64,000 bases of DNA from Kangiella spongicola (GTDB taxonomy: Bacteria; Pseudomonadota; Gammaproteobacteria; Enterobacterales; Kangiellaceae): contig NZ_QICH01000002.1 of the NCBI RefSeq assembly GCF_003194565.2, forward strand, positions 124,001-188,000. Direction: 5' to 3'. The translations under genes and the position numbers were made by a program. This document shows, one piece after another, positions 44,833 to 53,819 of this stretch (position 1 is the first letter of the stretch; each line of letters starts with the position of its first letter). Under the pieces are notes generated by a model. The model was not told the DNA's origin. It did no database searches and worked only from the letters and a program-made list of their open reading frames with translations.

Positions 44833-45378
44833 ATGAAAAAATATGCTGTCTTACCATTGTTCATATTGTTGCTTTCAGGCTGCGTATCGAAACTAAGTAA
44901 CTTCACTAATGACCAAAAGCTCACACCAGAGTCTAATATGGGAGTTGTAGTTATAGCCTACGACTCAGACACAGCTATTCACAGTTTAGTGTTCTCGGGC
45001 CCTAGTACATTTGAACTAGAGCATAATCTGTATGACAACAAACATAATTATGTCGTTACAAGCTTCCCAGCAGGCACTTATGACATCACTAAAGCAAAGA
45101 TTTATAGTAAATATTATTATATAAACCTTGGCTCTGATGAGGATGCAAACTGGAAGATCAATATTAAGCCCAATAAAGTTAATTATATTGGTCATTTTAA
45201 TATCGATAAAGTTGGCTCAGGTTATAAAGTCCAAATCAAAAATAGCACCACTCTAGCTTTAGAATTTTTACAAGAAAACTACCAAGATCTTATTACTAGG
45301 TATGGGTTAGTATATTCAAAAGATGGGCCTGATGATGAATTTCTAACATACCTTGACTCACTGAAGGGAGAAGAATAA
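44833..45378 (+). CDS. Predicted lipoprotein, unknown function
   Basis: A 181-residue protein with a lipoprotein signal (KKYAVLPLFILLLSGC, Cys17) and a beta-rich mature domain that recalls DUF2846-like lipoproteins (VVVIAYDSD, FPAGTYDITKAKIYS, IKPNKVNYIGHFNI). Its stop shares one base with the ATG of the S9 peptidase (TAATG), so the pair is co-translated. Function not recognised. Confidence 0.75.
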   Translation: MKKYAVLPLFILLLSGCVSKLSNFTNDQKLTPESNMGVVVIAYDSDTAIHSLVFSGPSTFELEHNLYDNKHNYVVTSFPAGTYDITKAKIYSKYYYINLGSDEDANWKINIKPNKVNYIGHFNIDKVGSGYKVQIKNSTTLALEFLQENYQDLITRYGLVYSKDGPDDEFLTYLDSLKGEE

Positions 45379-47531
45379 TGAAAATAAAACTAGCCCCCTT
45401 ACTATTATTACTGCTTGTTACTTTTTCTGCGAACAGCTCCGATTTTATTCCAGCAAATCAAATGTTTGTATCAGAGCAGTATCAATCCTTTGCAATTTCG
45501 CCTGACGGTAAAACGCTGCTTGGCAAAAGCTTTATCGATGGTTATCAGCAGTTGTTTGCTTTTGGGGCGGGCTCAAAACAAGCTGCGGAAGTATTCAAAC
45601 TTACAACCACTGACAGAAAAAGAATCTTAGATTACGACTGGCTTGATAAAGATACGGCTTACGTATCGTTTCTAGGCACATTTAATACCTACTATATTAG
45701 AATTATAGACTTCACCTTCAAAGATAATGATTTTGAAATTGATTACTATGATATTAGAGGCCTAGGGATTCTTGTTAACCCTATGCTTGGTGTAGAAGAC
45801 AAAGCACTTCTAGCGAAGCTAAATGCTAAAGAAAAGAAACTTGATTTATTAGAGCTCGATTTAAGTAAACTACGAAATATCAAACATAATTCGAAGAACC
45901 ATAAAAAGATATTTAGTACGTTTCGAAACCTCAGTGAAGACCTCGAAGATACCTATAAGTTTTATGTCTCAGACAGCACCTATGAACTAGAAATGATAGG
46001 TCAGTCATACGATGATTATAATACATACTCTGTTTACGACTCAAAAACTGGAAGTTGGAAAGAGTTCTTTAGGGTTAATAAGAATACAAGTGAAGAAAAA
46101 AACTACTCAAAACTTGATGTATTCACACCAATTACAAAAGTTGACGACAGTCACATTGTGGCCTTATCGAATATTAATCGAGATAAGGTAGCAGTTGTCC
46201 TGTTTAACATAGAAACTCAGAAAGACGTCGAAGTCTTGTATGAATCTGAATACTACGATGTAAAAGCAGCAACTTATAGCCGCGAACAAAAAAAATTAAT
46301 ATCAGTATCTTATGCAGACCGCGGTTTGAACAAGCAGAAGTTTCTTGACAAAGGTAGTAATGATTTCCAATCTAAACTAGTCCAAAAAATAGGGTTAGAA
46401 TCAGTTTTTATTATTGACCGCTCTGTTACTGGAAGCGATTATTTAATCTTCGCACACGATGCATCAAACCCAGGAAGGTTCTATCACTATAATTTAGCCA
46501 ATGATAAGCTAAGGTTCCTTCAAAGCTCGATGCCAGACCTGTACCCATACTCATTCACAAAAGCCGATATTCTGACCACAACCAATGATTTAGGAAATAA
46601 GGTAGAGGGATTCCTTTATACAGGTGATAGCTCTAAGAAAATGCCTATGGTGGTTATGCCACATGGAGGTCCTATTGGGGTTCAAGACCTTAACGAGTTT
46701 GATAGAGAAGTTCAGTTCTTGGTTAACCGTGGGTTCGCGGTATTAACTATCAACTTCAGAGGAAGCTCAGGTTATGGAAAAAAATATATGAGCGCTGGTC
46801 GTGAACAGTTTGGTAAAGGTATCGAGGCGGATATTGACAAGCTTGTTAGCAAAGCTATAAGCCTACCTCTTATTGACTCGGATAAGGTATGTATATACGG
46901 GAAAAGTTACGGTGGTTATTCAGCGATCACTTCAACGATTCTTTACCCCGGTACATACAAGTGTGCCATCTCAGGGTTTGGCGTATTTGATCTCCCGTTG
47001 CTCTATAGTGCCTCAAACTTACATCACTCTGAAGATGTAAAAGATGCGATAAGCTTTGTTGTTGGGGATATTGATACCAAATACGAAGAACTAAAAGCAA
47101 ACTCACCTTTATACAAGGCCGACCAAATCAAAGTCCCAACACTTTTATTTGCAGGCAAAAATGATGAGATTGCTCACCCAGAGCATAGCAGACGACTTGA
47201 TTATGTATTGAACAAAATAGGACAGGCTGAAGTTGATTATTATGAGTATCTGCACTCAGGGCACGGTCACCCCGACTGGGCTGGAGATAGACATCAGCTA
47301 ATCACAGTTGTGGATTTCTTAAACAAGCACATTAGCCCAGAATTAACTATAACCAAGAAAAATAAGACGGTTATAGCCGAAGATTATTTTTTACTAGGCC
47401 TTATTTATTATCATGGTTACTATCTTAAGAAAGATCATGATGAAGCTGAAAAATACCTTCGCTTGGCTCATAGCAACGGTAGCGAAGAAGCAGCCAAATA
47501 CTTAAGAAGACTTGGAGTCTACGATTTCTAA
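45378..47531 (+). CDS. S9-family prolyl oligopeptidase-like serine peptidase
   Basis: A 717-residue exported enzyme (signal peptide about 1-20). It has an N-terminal propeller-like region (to about 410) and a C-terminal alpha/beta hydrolase domain. The nucleophile is Ser510 in YGKSYGGYSAI, with Asp in AGKNDEIAHPEHS and His in HSGHGHPDWAG. PHGGPIGVQDLNEFD and NFRGSSGYGKKYM are typical of S9C/dipeptidyl-peptidase-like enzymes. The last 50 residues (YFLLGLIYYHGYYLKKDHDE, EAEKYLRLAH) form a Sel1-like repeat, unusual for the family. Coupled to the upstream lipoprotein gene. Confidence 0.88.
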   Translation: MKIKLAPLLLLLLVTFSANSSDFIPANQMFVSEQYQSFAISPDGKTLLGKSFIDGYQQLFAFGAGSKQAAEVFKLTTTDRKRILDYDWLDKDTAYVSFLGTFNTYYIRIIDFTFKDNDFEIDYYDIRGLGILVNPMLGVEDKALLAKLNAKEKKLDLLELDLSKLRNIKHNSKNHKKIFSTFRNLSEDLEDTYKFYVSDSTYELEMIGQSYDDYNTYSVYDSKTGSWKEFFRVNKNTSEEKNYSKLDVFTPITKVDDSHIVALSNINRDKVAVVLFNIETQKDVEVLYESEYYDVKAATYSREQKKLISVSYADRGLNKQKFLDKGSNDFQSKLVQKIGLESVFIIDRSVTGSDYLIFAHDASNPGRFYHYNLANDKLRFLQSSMPDLYPYSFTKADILTTTNDLGNKVEGFLYTGDSSKKMPMVVMPHGGPIGVQDLNEFDREVQFLVNRGFAVLTINFRGSSGYGKKYMSAGREQFGKGIEADIDKLVSKAISLPLIDSDKVCIYGKSYGGYSAITSTILYPGTYKCAISGFGVFDLPLLYSASNLHHSEDVKDAISFVVGDIDTKYEELKANSPLYKADQIKVPTLLFAGKNDEIAHPEHSRRLDYVLNKIGQAEVDYYEYLHSGHGHPDWAGDRHQLITVVDFLNKHISPELTITKKNKTVIAEDYFLLGLIYYHGYYLKKDHDEAEKYLRLAHSNGSEEAAKYLRRLGVYDF

Positions 47532-47544
47532 TACCCTAAAGTCG

Positions 47545-47574
47545 GCATGATCGCACCCAAGCGTGTGATCATGC
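47545..47574. terminator. Hairpin between convergent genes
   Basis: GCATGATC-g-CAC / GTG-t-GATCATGC, an 11-of-12-bp stem with a six-base loop, between the peptidase stop and the yciO stop. No T-run follows on either strand, so it is a plausible but atypical bidirectional terminator. Confidence 0.5.
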
Positions 47575-47575
47575 T

Positions 47576-48199
47576 CTACTCAAACACTGAAACATCACCA
47601 GCCCCATGGCGCATGATTTCAGGGTAGCCCGAAGTGAGGTCAACAACTGTTGTGGGTTCGTGCCCACAATAGCCACCATCGATAACCACATCGACACGCC
47701 CGTTGAGCAGTTCGTATATCTCATAAGGTTCAAGCACTTCGCCATCTTCTTGCTGCGGCAATATTAAGCTGGTGCTCATCAGAGGTTCGCCTAGGTCTTC
47801 TAGCAAAGCTTGAGTAATCGGTGTTTCTGGCACACGGATTCCGATAGTTTTCTTCTTGCTGTGTTTTAGGCGATTAGGCACTTCGCTGGTTGCTCTAAGA
47901 ATAAAGGTATAGGGTCCTGGCGTATTATTTTTAACCAGTCTGAAGACCGTATTTTCTACCTTGGCGTAAGTCGCTAGCTCAGAAAGATCACGACACACGA
48001 GCGTGAAATTGTGCTTTTTATCGAGGTCACGAATGAAGCGTATACGCTCAATCGCATTTTTGTCGCCAATGAGGCAACCCAAGGCATAACCTGAGTCTGT
48101 CGGGTACGCAATTAGTGCGCCTCGACGTATCTGTGCTACCACTTGGCTGATCAGCCTTGGCTGTGGGTTTTGATTATGTATTTGAATGAGTTCTGTCAT
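47576..48199 (-). CDS. yciO: YciO-type Sua5/YrdC-domain protein
   Basis: A 207-residue YrdC-like fold: GALIAYPTDSGYALGC, the KHNF motif region, NTPGPYTFILRAT, KKTIGIRVPETP and STSLILPQ. It resembles E. coli YciO, a paralogue of the threonylcarbamoyl-AMP synthase TsaC with weak or different activity. It follows rnm as in E. coli. Confidence 0.9.
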   Translation of the reverse strand: MTELIQIHNQNPQPRLISQVVAQIRRGALIAYPTDSGYALGCLIGDKNAIERIRFIRDLDKKHNFTLVCRDLSELATYAKVENTVFRLVKNNTPGPYTFILRATSEVPNRLKHSKKKTIGIRVPETPITQALLEDLGEPLMSTSLILPQQEDGEVLEPYEIYELLNGRVDVVIDGGYCGHEPTTVVDLTSGYPEIMRHGAGDVSVFE

Positions 48200-48210
48200 A
48201 ATTTTTTCTT

Positions 48211-49068
48211 TTAGTCTTTAGTTTTAGTCCAAGCACTCGACGTCCAAACAGGAACCACATACTCTGGTAATGGGGCGAACTTTCCGAGTAAGGCCCACGG
48301 CTTATCTGGCGAGTGAAAGTCTGAACCTTGCGATGCATAGAGCTCAAACTGTTTACTCCAATCGGCCAGTAAGTTTTTTTGACCAGGATGTATATTAGGA
48401 TAACACGTTTCGATGCCAAGTCCGCCTACCGCTTTGAACTCTTCAATCAGCCGCTTCAACTTGTTTGAGCCCATGCCATAGCGAGTTGGATGGGCCAGAA
48501 CCGGGATGCCGCCTGCCTGACGAATCATAGCCGTGGCATCTTCTAAATCAAACCATTCATCCGGCACATAGGCTCGTCCGCCTTTGGCTAAATACTTCTT
48601 AAAAGCATCACCAAAGTTTTTTACCGCACCGAACTCCAGCAGGTACTGAGCCAGATGCGTTCTACACACCATTGGCTGATTATCCACCATATACTCAATA
48701 TCTGGCTGCGCACCTTTAACACCGGCAGTTTCGAGTTTTTTACCCATAGTCAGCGCACGTTCGCGTCGCTTGTCTTGAATAGCCTTTAAAAACTGCTGGA
48801 GACCGTTGTGTTTATGGTCAACTTGCAAACCGACAATATGAACTGTTTCTTCTTTCTTCTTGCCCCAAGCAGCAGAAATCTCAACACCAGGGACTATTGA
48901 AAGATTAAACTGTTCAGCTAAACTCAACGCCTCATCGAGCGACTCCACAGAGTCGTGATCGGTTATCGCCAACTCATCGACCCCACGCTCTTGTGCAAGC
49001 TTTAAGAGCTCAAGAGGTGTTAAACTGCCGTCAGAAGCAATAGTATGGCTGTGTAAATCACGTAGCAT
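48211..49068 (-). CDS. rnm: PHP-domain 5'-3' exoribonuclease (RNase AM, YciV/TrpH family)
   Basis: About 285 residues with PHP metal motifs: DLHSHTIASDGSLTP, AITDHDS, VPGVEISA, and the C-terminal GSDFHSPDKPWALLG. E. coli RNase AM matures the 5' ends of rRNAs and degrades 3',5'-nucleotide phosphates. I took the ATG at 49068, next to the first motif as in homologues; a TTG 57 bases upstream would add residues of no obvious conservation. Operon with yciO. Confidence 0.9.
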   Translation of the reverse strand: MLRDLHSHTIASDGSLTPLELLKLAQERGVDELAITDHDSVESLDEALSLAEQFNLSIVPGVEISAAWGKKKEETVHIVGLQVDHKHNGLQQFLKAIQDKRRERALTMGKKLETAGVKGAQPDIEYMVDNQPMVCRTHLAQYLLEFGAVKNFGDAFKKYLAKGGRAYVPDEWFDLEDATAMIRQAGGIPVLAHPTRYGMGSNKLKRLIEEFKAVGGLGIETCYPNIHPGQKNLLADWSKQFELYASQGSDFHSPDKPWALLGKFAPLPEYVVPVWTSSAWTKTKD

Positions 49069-49165
49069 GGTCTTGATAGAAGTCGCGTTAATAGTTGATA
49101 CCGATAGTTTGCCTACCTTTTGCAATAAGGTAAACTTAGCGAGCCATTAATTAGGTATATTTAGC

Positions 49166-49726
49166 ATGTTTTTAAAAGAAAACTACCCTATCGTCGGTTT
49201 TATCGCCGTTTATTTATTCACAAAGAACTTAATCCTCGCCGCAGCGGTTTGGAGTGGCTTAACCTTGGTGCAAATGATTGTTCATTACTTCACCAAAAAA
49301 GAGCTTAAAAAAAGCCACGTTGCACTATTTTTACTAGGCTTGGCTTTAGTCGCTTTGGCCTATTATTTCGATGACGATGACTTTATTAAGTGGAAAACCA
49401 GCGTCGCAGTTTGGGGTGGTGCTTTATTTATCCTCATCAGGCAGGTGTTCTCTAAGAAATACGTGATTCAAGATTTAACAAAATCCAGCGGACTGATAAA
49501 AGACTCAGCACCAGAGCATTTACTGGTTAAAATTAATTGGATCTGGGTTTTAACACTAGCGGCTTACGGTGGCCTCAACCTTTACGTCGCCTTTAATTTC
49601 AGTACCGACTTTTGGTTCTACTTTAAATTGATCAGTATGTTTGTATTATTGTTTGTCCTTATGATTGTTAGCATAGTCATGCTTAAAGAGCATATTCACT
49701 TAGAAGAAGAGCAGTCTAAGCCTTGA
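49166..49726 (+). CDS. yciB: Inner-membrane septation protein YciB (IspZ/IspA)
   Basis: A 186-residue membrane protein with about five helices: YPIVGFIAVYLFTKNLILAAAV split at the start, KTSVAVWGGALFILI, KINWIWVLTLAAYGGLNLYVAF in parts, and a final KLISMFVLLFVLMIVSIVML stretch. YciB contributes to envelope integrity and septation. It opens the yciB-yciI-bolA run, divergent from rnm. Confidence 0.92.
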   Translation: MFLKENYPIVGFIAVYLFTKNLILAAAVWSGLTLVQMIVHYFTKKELKKSHVALFLLGLALVALAYYFDDDDFIKWKTSVAVWGGALFILIRQVFSKKYVIQDLTKSSGLIKDSAPEHLLVKINWIWVLTLAAYGGLNLYVAFNFSTDFWFYFKLISMFVLLFVLMIVSIVMLKEHIHLEEEQSKP

Positions 49727-49756
49727 AGCCAAAAGTATTATTTAAAAGGAAACCTT

Positions 49757-50056
49757 ATGCTGTATATGATTTATTCAGAGGACGTTGAAAACTCCTTGCC
49801 TCTACGCGCGAACGCTCGACCAGCGCATATTGAACGCCTTCAAGCCCTAAAGAATGAAGGTCGCCTTATCATGGCTGGACCATTACCAGCAATCGATGCT
49901 AACGATCCCGCTGAAGCTGGCTTTACCGGTAGCCTAATTGTCGCTGAATTTGACTCTTTAGAAGATGCTAAAAGCTGGGCAAAAGCAGATCCTTATATTG
50001 AAGCGGGCGTTTACCAAAACGTCACCGTAAAACCCTATAAAAAAGTTTTGCCTTAA
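49757..50056 (+). CDS. yciI: YciI-like protein
   Basis: A 99-residue ferredoxin-like alpha+beta barrel protein: [36 protein letters not shown] with the conserved His, [17 protein letters not shown] and VKPYKKVLP. The family includes chlorohydrolase-like enzymes but the cellular role is unknown. Confidence 0.93.
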   Translation: MLYMIYSEDVENSLPLRANARPAHIERLQALKNEGRLIMAGPLPAIDANDPAEAGFTGSLIVAEFDSLEDAKSWAKADPYIEAGVYQNVTVKPYKKVLP

Positions 50057-50110
50057 TTGCTAACTAGCTAAAGGCAAAGCCCACCCACATTTAAAGAATT
50101 GGAAAAGGTC

Positions 50111-50389
50111 ATGACACAACAAGCACCAGACAATACGTCTCGAATCGAAAAAATGCACCAACTGATTTCAGACGCTTTACAGCCAGAACAACTTGAAATT
50201 ATCGATGATAGCCACAAACACATTGGCCACGAAGGCGCCAAAGGTGGTCTTGGGCACTTTACTGTGCTTATCAAAAGTGACGCCCTAGAGGGAAAACGTA
50301 TGCTTCAACAGCACCGTATGATTTACAACGCCTTAGGCGACATGATGCAAACGGATATCCATGCGCTGGCGATTAAAGTAGTAAAGTAG
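50111..50389 (+). CDS. bolA: BolA-family protein
   Basis: A 92-residue class II KH-like protein. SHKHIGHEGAKGGLGHFTVLI, LEGKRMLQQHRMIYNALGD and IHALAIKVV match BolA, which acts in iron-sulfur handling with monothiol glutaredoxins and in envelope/biofilm regulation. I chose the ATG at 50111 over a TTG four codons upstream. A terminator-like hairpin follows. Confidence 0.92.
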   Translation: MTQQAPDNTSRIEKMHQLISDALQPEQLEIIDDSHKHIGHEGAKGGLGHFTVLIKSDALEGKRMLQQHRMIYNALGDMMQTDIHALAIKVVK

Positions 50390-50405
50390 GTAACCCATCC
50401 TCTGC

Positions 50406-50440
50406 TTGAGAAGGCTTTAGGTTAATTAAGCCTTCTTAAG
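50406..50440 (+). terminator. Hairpin after bolA
   Basis: GAAGGCTT / AAGCCTTC stem (8 bp, extendable with one mismatch) and a ten-base loop, with a short CTTAAG tail rather than a T-run. It lies between bolA and the convergent lipoprotein gene and may serve both. Confidence 0.55.
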
Positions 50441-50442
50441 CT

Positions 50443-50805
50443 CTATTGAGCTCCCGTAAACTCACACTCTTTACAACCCAATAGGTATTCTTTCTCTCCG
50501 CACTTTAATTCAGCTGTGGCGCCTGCCCACACCTTAAACTGACAAGAAGACGTTTTATAATTAACAGTACCAGTTACAAAACAATCGATGTGATCATATT
50601 CATTATGGTACTGAGAAGCTGTTAGTTCTTCAGCTTTAACAAAGAAGCTATGCACTTCATCCTGCGTTAACTCAAAATCACTGCACCACTCACTGCCTGC
50701 CTCATAACTATTGCCAACCAATTCAACGGAGTCAAAATTAGAATTCGCGCTACAAGATGATATTAATAACGCCAAAAGGCATAAACTGTATACTTTCTTT
50801 ATCAT
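50443..50805 (-). CDS. Small predicted lipoprotein, unknown function
   Basis: A 120-residue protein with a lipoprotein signal (KKVYSLCLLALLISSC, Cys18) and a Cys-rich mature part, including a C-terminal CGEKEYLLGCKEC. The ATG at 50805 follows AAGGATT; upstream residues in the frame lie before the signal and are not credible. No family recognised. Confidence 0.7.
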   Translation of the reverse strand: MIKKVYSLCLLALLISSCSANSNFDSVELVGNSYEAGSEWCSDFELTQDEVHSFFVKAEELTASQYHNEYDHIDCFVTGTVNYKTSSCQFKVWAGATAELKCGEKEYLLGCKECEFTGAQ

Positions 50806-50915
50806 AATCCTTACCATTTCCCTGTATCGTTTCTGATGATTGTCCAAACAATACACTTCATTTAAAGCCTCAATGCGCGGCAACAAGTTCTGGACTCGGC
50901 TCTAATAGACTCTAT

Positions 50916-51455
50916 TTATACTGCTTTTTTCTTTTTTATCGACAAACATATGAGCAGGACACCTATTAGAATGCTCGCAGGCGCGAACACTTCTAACCCC
51001 CGCCAATTCGCGTAACTTAGTTCCCCACTTTCCAGAGTTATTACCCCTGTTATGATGAGTACTATCCCCAACAATCCAAGAAACGCTCGAAAAGGTTTAG
51101 CCCGCAATACCAGCTTAGTTTTAAGACAATCACTTGCTTCAACATCAAATTTCTTGGGTTTAAGTTTCACATGCTTATATGGCTTTAGGCCATAGCTTTT
51201 GCTATCCACATGAGCATGAATCAAAAACTCAGTCTTCCCAAAGTCATTTTGAGAATTTTGCCTGAGATGATGCGGTGCAGGGGGTGGAGGGTTCCATAGG
51301 TACCATAGTAAATACAGGATGGTACCTAGGAAAGGTACTAAGAAAATGATGCAGGTAATGGCAATTTGGAAGCGGCTGAGCCTCAATCCTCCCCTAAAGA
51401 GAAAATGCGACAGACACATTAAGTTTATTGCGTAAGCTATATAGAATTTCGTCAT
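50916..51455 (-). CDS. Predicted membrane protein, unknown function
   Basis: A 179-residue protein with hydrophobic segments near residues 2-18, 29-50, 126-145 and 155-172. A central soluble loop includes a Pro-rich NPPPPAPHHL and a Lys-rich segment. No domain is recognised. It lies directly downstream of nlpD, the place where rpoS is found in many relatives. Start: the ATG at 51453-51455 preceded by AGGG, or a GTG one codon earlier. Confidence 0.65.
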   Translation of the reverse strand: MTKFYIAYAINLMCLSHFLFRGGLRLSRFQIAITCIIFLVPFLGTILYLLWYLWNPPPPAPHHLRQNSQNDFGKTEFLIHAHVDSKSYGLKPYKHVKLKPKKFDVEASDCLKTKLVLRAKPFRAFLGLLGIVLIITGVITLESGELSYANWRGLEVFAPASILIGVLLICLSIKKKKAV

Positions 51456-51477
51456 CACCTATCCCTGTTAGTAAACT

Positions 51478-52485
51478 TTACCGCTTCGGCAAGTACCTCA
51501 ACGGGTCAACCGGCTTTCCTTTGTAGCGAATTTCGAAGTGGAGTTTTGGAATATCCGAGTCGGTATTACCTATTTCCGCAATCTTTTGTCCAGCCTTGAT
51601 GATTTCGTTTTCTTTAACCAGTAGGCGCTTATTGTGTGCGTAGGCGCTAATGAAGTCGTTATTGTGCTTAATGATGATAAGGTTGCCATAACCTCTTAAT
51701 CCACGCCCTGAATAGACCACAAGCCCTGGAGCTGCGGCTCTAACGGGCTCGCCCATATTGCCAGCAATATCTATCCCTCGAGAGCCTTTGACACCTGTGA
51801 AGCGGGTTATAACCTTGCCCATATTTGGCCACATCCAATACTTAACTGGTTTGCTGGTGAACGACTTGGTCGTTGCAGGTTTTGTTTTTGGTCGCTTTTT
51901 AACTGGCTCAGCGCGCTTTGCTTGTGGTTTTGTAGTCGATGTCTTTTTGCTTTCTGGCTTTTTTACAGCTTTTGTTTCGTTTGGTTTAGCTGTTTTTGGT
52001 GGCGTGACCTTTGGCTGCTCTACAGCCTTAGTGGCGCCACGACTGACTTCTTGAACACCGCGGCGGCTAGCCACAGGATTATTGTTAGCTCTATCCTGGC
52101 TAGCGACTTGAGTGGTATCAGCGCTATGCTCGCTTTCATAGCGACGTGTTTTTTCTAAGTCGAGTTTTTGCCCAGGGTAAATCGTGTAAGTAGCGTCGAT
52201 ATTGTTGGCTTGTGCCAGGGTGTCATAGTCAAAGCCGTAACGAAAAGCGATGGAGTACAAGGTATCCGCTGGCTGAACGATATAATATTGCTGGCTGTTA
52301 TCAACTTCGCTTGGCGGGTAAAAACTATGAATCTCGGCGCCTTTACCTGTGGCGTCACGCTCTTCAACCGGCGCTAATCGAGGATTACCACACCCTTGCA
52401 ACAAATACACCACTAAGACGATCGCAACGATCCATAAGGAGCGAATGGCAGATCGCTTAAGAATGTCTTTTGTTTCTTTCTGCAT
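51478..52485 (-). CDS. nlpD: NlpD-like lipoprotein (LysM, degenerate M23)
   Basis: About 335 residues. A lipobox (LLQGC) at the end of an N-terminal hydrophobic helix, a LysM domain (YYIVQPADTLYSIAFRYGFD), a Lys/Pro/Thr-rich linker (about residues 135-210) and a C-terminal LytM domain are present. The first metal ligand is lost (RGIDIAG for HxGxD), though HFEIR remains, so it is likely an amidase activator like E. coli NlpD rather than a peptidase. The ATG at 52485 was preferred to a GTG at 52509. Last gene of the surE-pcm run here. Confidence 0.9.
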   Translation of the reverse strand: MQKETKDILKRSAIRSLWIVAIVLVVYLLQGCGNPRLAPVEERDATGKGAEIHSFYPPSEVDNSQQYYIVQPADTLYSIAFRYGFDYDTLAQANNIDATYTIYPGQKLDLEKTRRYESEHSADTTQVASQDRANNNPVASRRGVQEVSRGATKAVEQPKVTPPKTAKPNETKAVKKPESKKTSTTKPQAKRAEPVKKRPKTKPATTKSFTSKPVKYWMWPNMGKVITRFTGVKGSRGIDIAGNMGEPVRAAAPGLVVYSGRGLRGYGNLIIIKHNNDFISAYAHNKRLLVKENEIIKAGQKIAEIGNTDSDIPKLHFEIRYKGKPVDPLRYLPKR

Positions 52486-52551
52486 CAGTGTGCTTATCCC
52501 TATTGCCACAATCGAATGTACAAGCTGTTGAAATCTAAGAGTATTTAGCCA

Positions 52552-53139
52552 CTAATTGACTAAGTTGTAAATGATGTAAGCCAAAACGCCCAAAATTAGT
52601 ACGCCCCAACCTATCCACTCTACATATTGACGCAGTTTATGCTCCATTTGTTCCCCGCCCCACTTCACTAATCCACCGATTAAGAAGAATTGGGCACTTC
52701 GAGCGATAATTGAAGCCACTAGAAACGGAACAAATGCCATGCTCATGGCACCAGCAGTTAAGGTGAAAATTTTATAAGGTACTGGCGAGAATCCCGCCAC
52801 TAAAACCACCCAAACACCATATTCAAGAAACCATTGATATGCCCGATTGTAAGTATCACCATAGCCAAGCTCAACAATCCAGGGATAGACCCACGATTGA
52901 AAGGCAAAAGCACCAATAATATAGGCCACGACACCACCTAACACTGAAGTCGCCATAGCTACAAAAGCTAACCACAGCGCACGATTAGGTCTAGCCAGGG
53001 CCATCGGCGCTAACATAACGGCGGTAGGAATAGGGAAAAAGATTGATTCAATAAAACTGACGAACCCTAGGATATAAACTGCGTATTTATGACGAGCCCA
53101 ACGTAGACAAGCATCATACATTTTGGTAAAGATTTTCAT
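52552..53139 (-). CDS. yqaA: YqaA/DedA-family membrane protein
   Basis: A 195-residue SNARE-associated/DedA-type membrane protein: FVSFIESIFFPIPTAVMLAPMAL in parts, VLGGVVAYIIGAFAF, FSPVPYKIFTLTAGAM and FLVASIIARSAQFFLIG. The family is linked to membrane homeostasis and lipid scrambling. It overlaps pcm by four bases. Confidence 0.9.
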   Translation of the reverse strand: MKIFTKMYDACLRWARHKYAVYILGFVSFIESIFFPIPTAVMLAPMALARPNRALWLAFVAMATSVLGGVVAYIIGAFAFQSWVYPWIVELGYGDTYNRAYQWFLEYGVWVVLVAGFSPVPYKIFTLTAGAMSMAFVPFLVASIIARSAQFFLIGGLVKWGGEQMEHKLRQYVEWIGWGVLILGVLAYIIYNLVN

Positions 53140-53804
53140 CGGGCAACACCACCAACCAAAGGCACAAATTTCACTTTTTCAATAAAGGTTTCTTCAATTT
53201 TAGTGCCTCTACGCTGAACTAGAATTAAATCTTGCGAGGCATTGGTTGAGCCCACGGGGATCATCATACGACCACCATCAGCGAGCTGGTTGACGAGCTT
53301 TTCAGGAATACTTGGTGGCGCAGCAGTAACGATAATACCGTCGAATGGCGCATATTGATGCCAGCCATTAAACCCATCGGCAAAAAGGTATTGGATATTG
53401 TGCTGACCGATGCCGGTCAAGGTTTTGCGCGCCTGCATGTGTAGCGCTCGGATGCGCTCAACCGTGAACACAGTCTTAGCCACTTTCGAAAGAATAGACG
53501 TTTGATAACCACAGCCAGTACCAATTTCGAGCACTTTATTCATGCTCCCCGTCTCCATCAACATTTCAGTCATGCGAGCGACGATATAAGGCTGCGAAAT
53601 GGTTTGTCCCAAGCCAATCGGAAGAGCCGTATCTTCATACGCTCTATGCGACAATCCTTCGTCAATAAACAGGTGACGAGGAGTTAACTCTATGATTTTT
53701 AATAGTTCTTCGTTCTTAATGCCTTCGGCTCGTAAGCGCTCAACAAGGCGAGTGCGCGTGCGCGCGGAGGTCATGCCAATTCCCGAAATGTGTGTCGCAT
53801 TCAT
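53136..53804 (-). CDS. pcm: Protein-L-isoaspartate O-methyltransferase
   Basis: A 222-residue SAM-dependent repair methyltransferase: LTPRHLFIDEGLSHRAYEDTALPIGLGQTISQPYIVARM as separate family motifs (about 44-82), EIGTGCGYQTSIL (SAM-binding) and IIVTAAPPSIPE. It repairs isoaspartyl residues. It follows surE, the conserved order. Confidence 0.96.
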   Translation of the reverse strand: MNATHISGIGMTSARTRTRLVERLRAEGIKNEELLKIIELTPRHLFIDEGLSHRAYEDTALPIGLGQTISQPYIVARMTEMLMETGSMNKVLEIGTGCGYQTSILSKVAKTVFTVERIRALHMQARKTLTGIGQHNIQYLFADGFNGWHQYAPFDGIIVTAAPPSIPEKLVNQLADGGRMMIPVGSTNASQDLILVQRRGTKIEETFIEKVKFVPLVGGVAR

Positions 53805-53819
53805 ATATTATTATCTATA

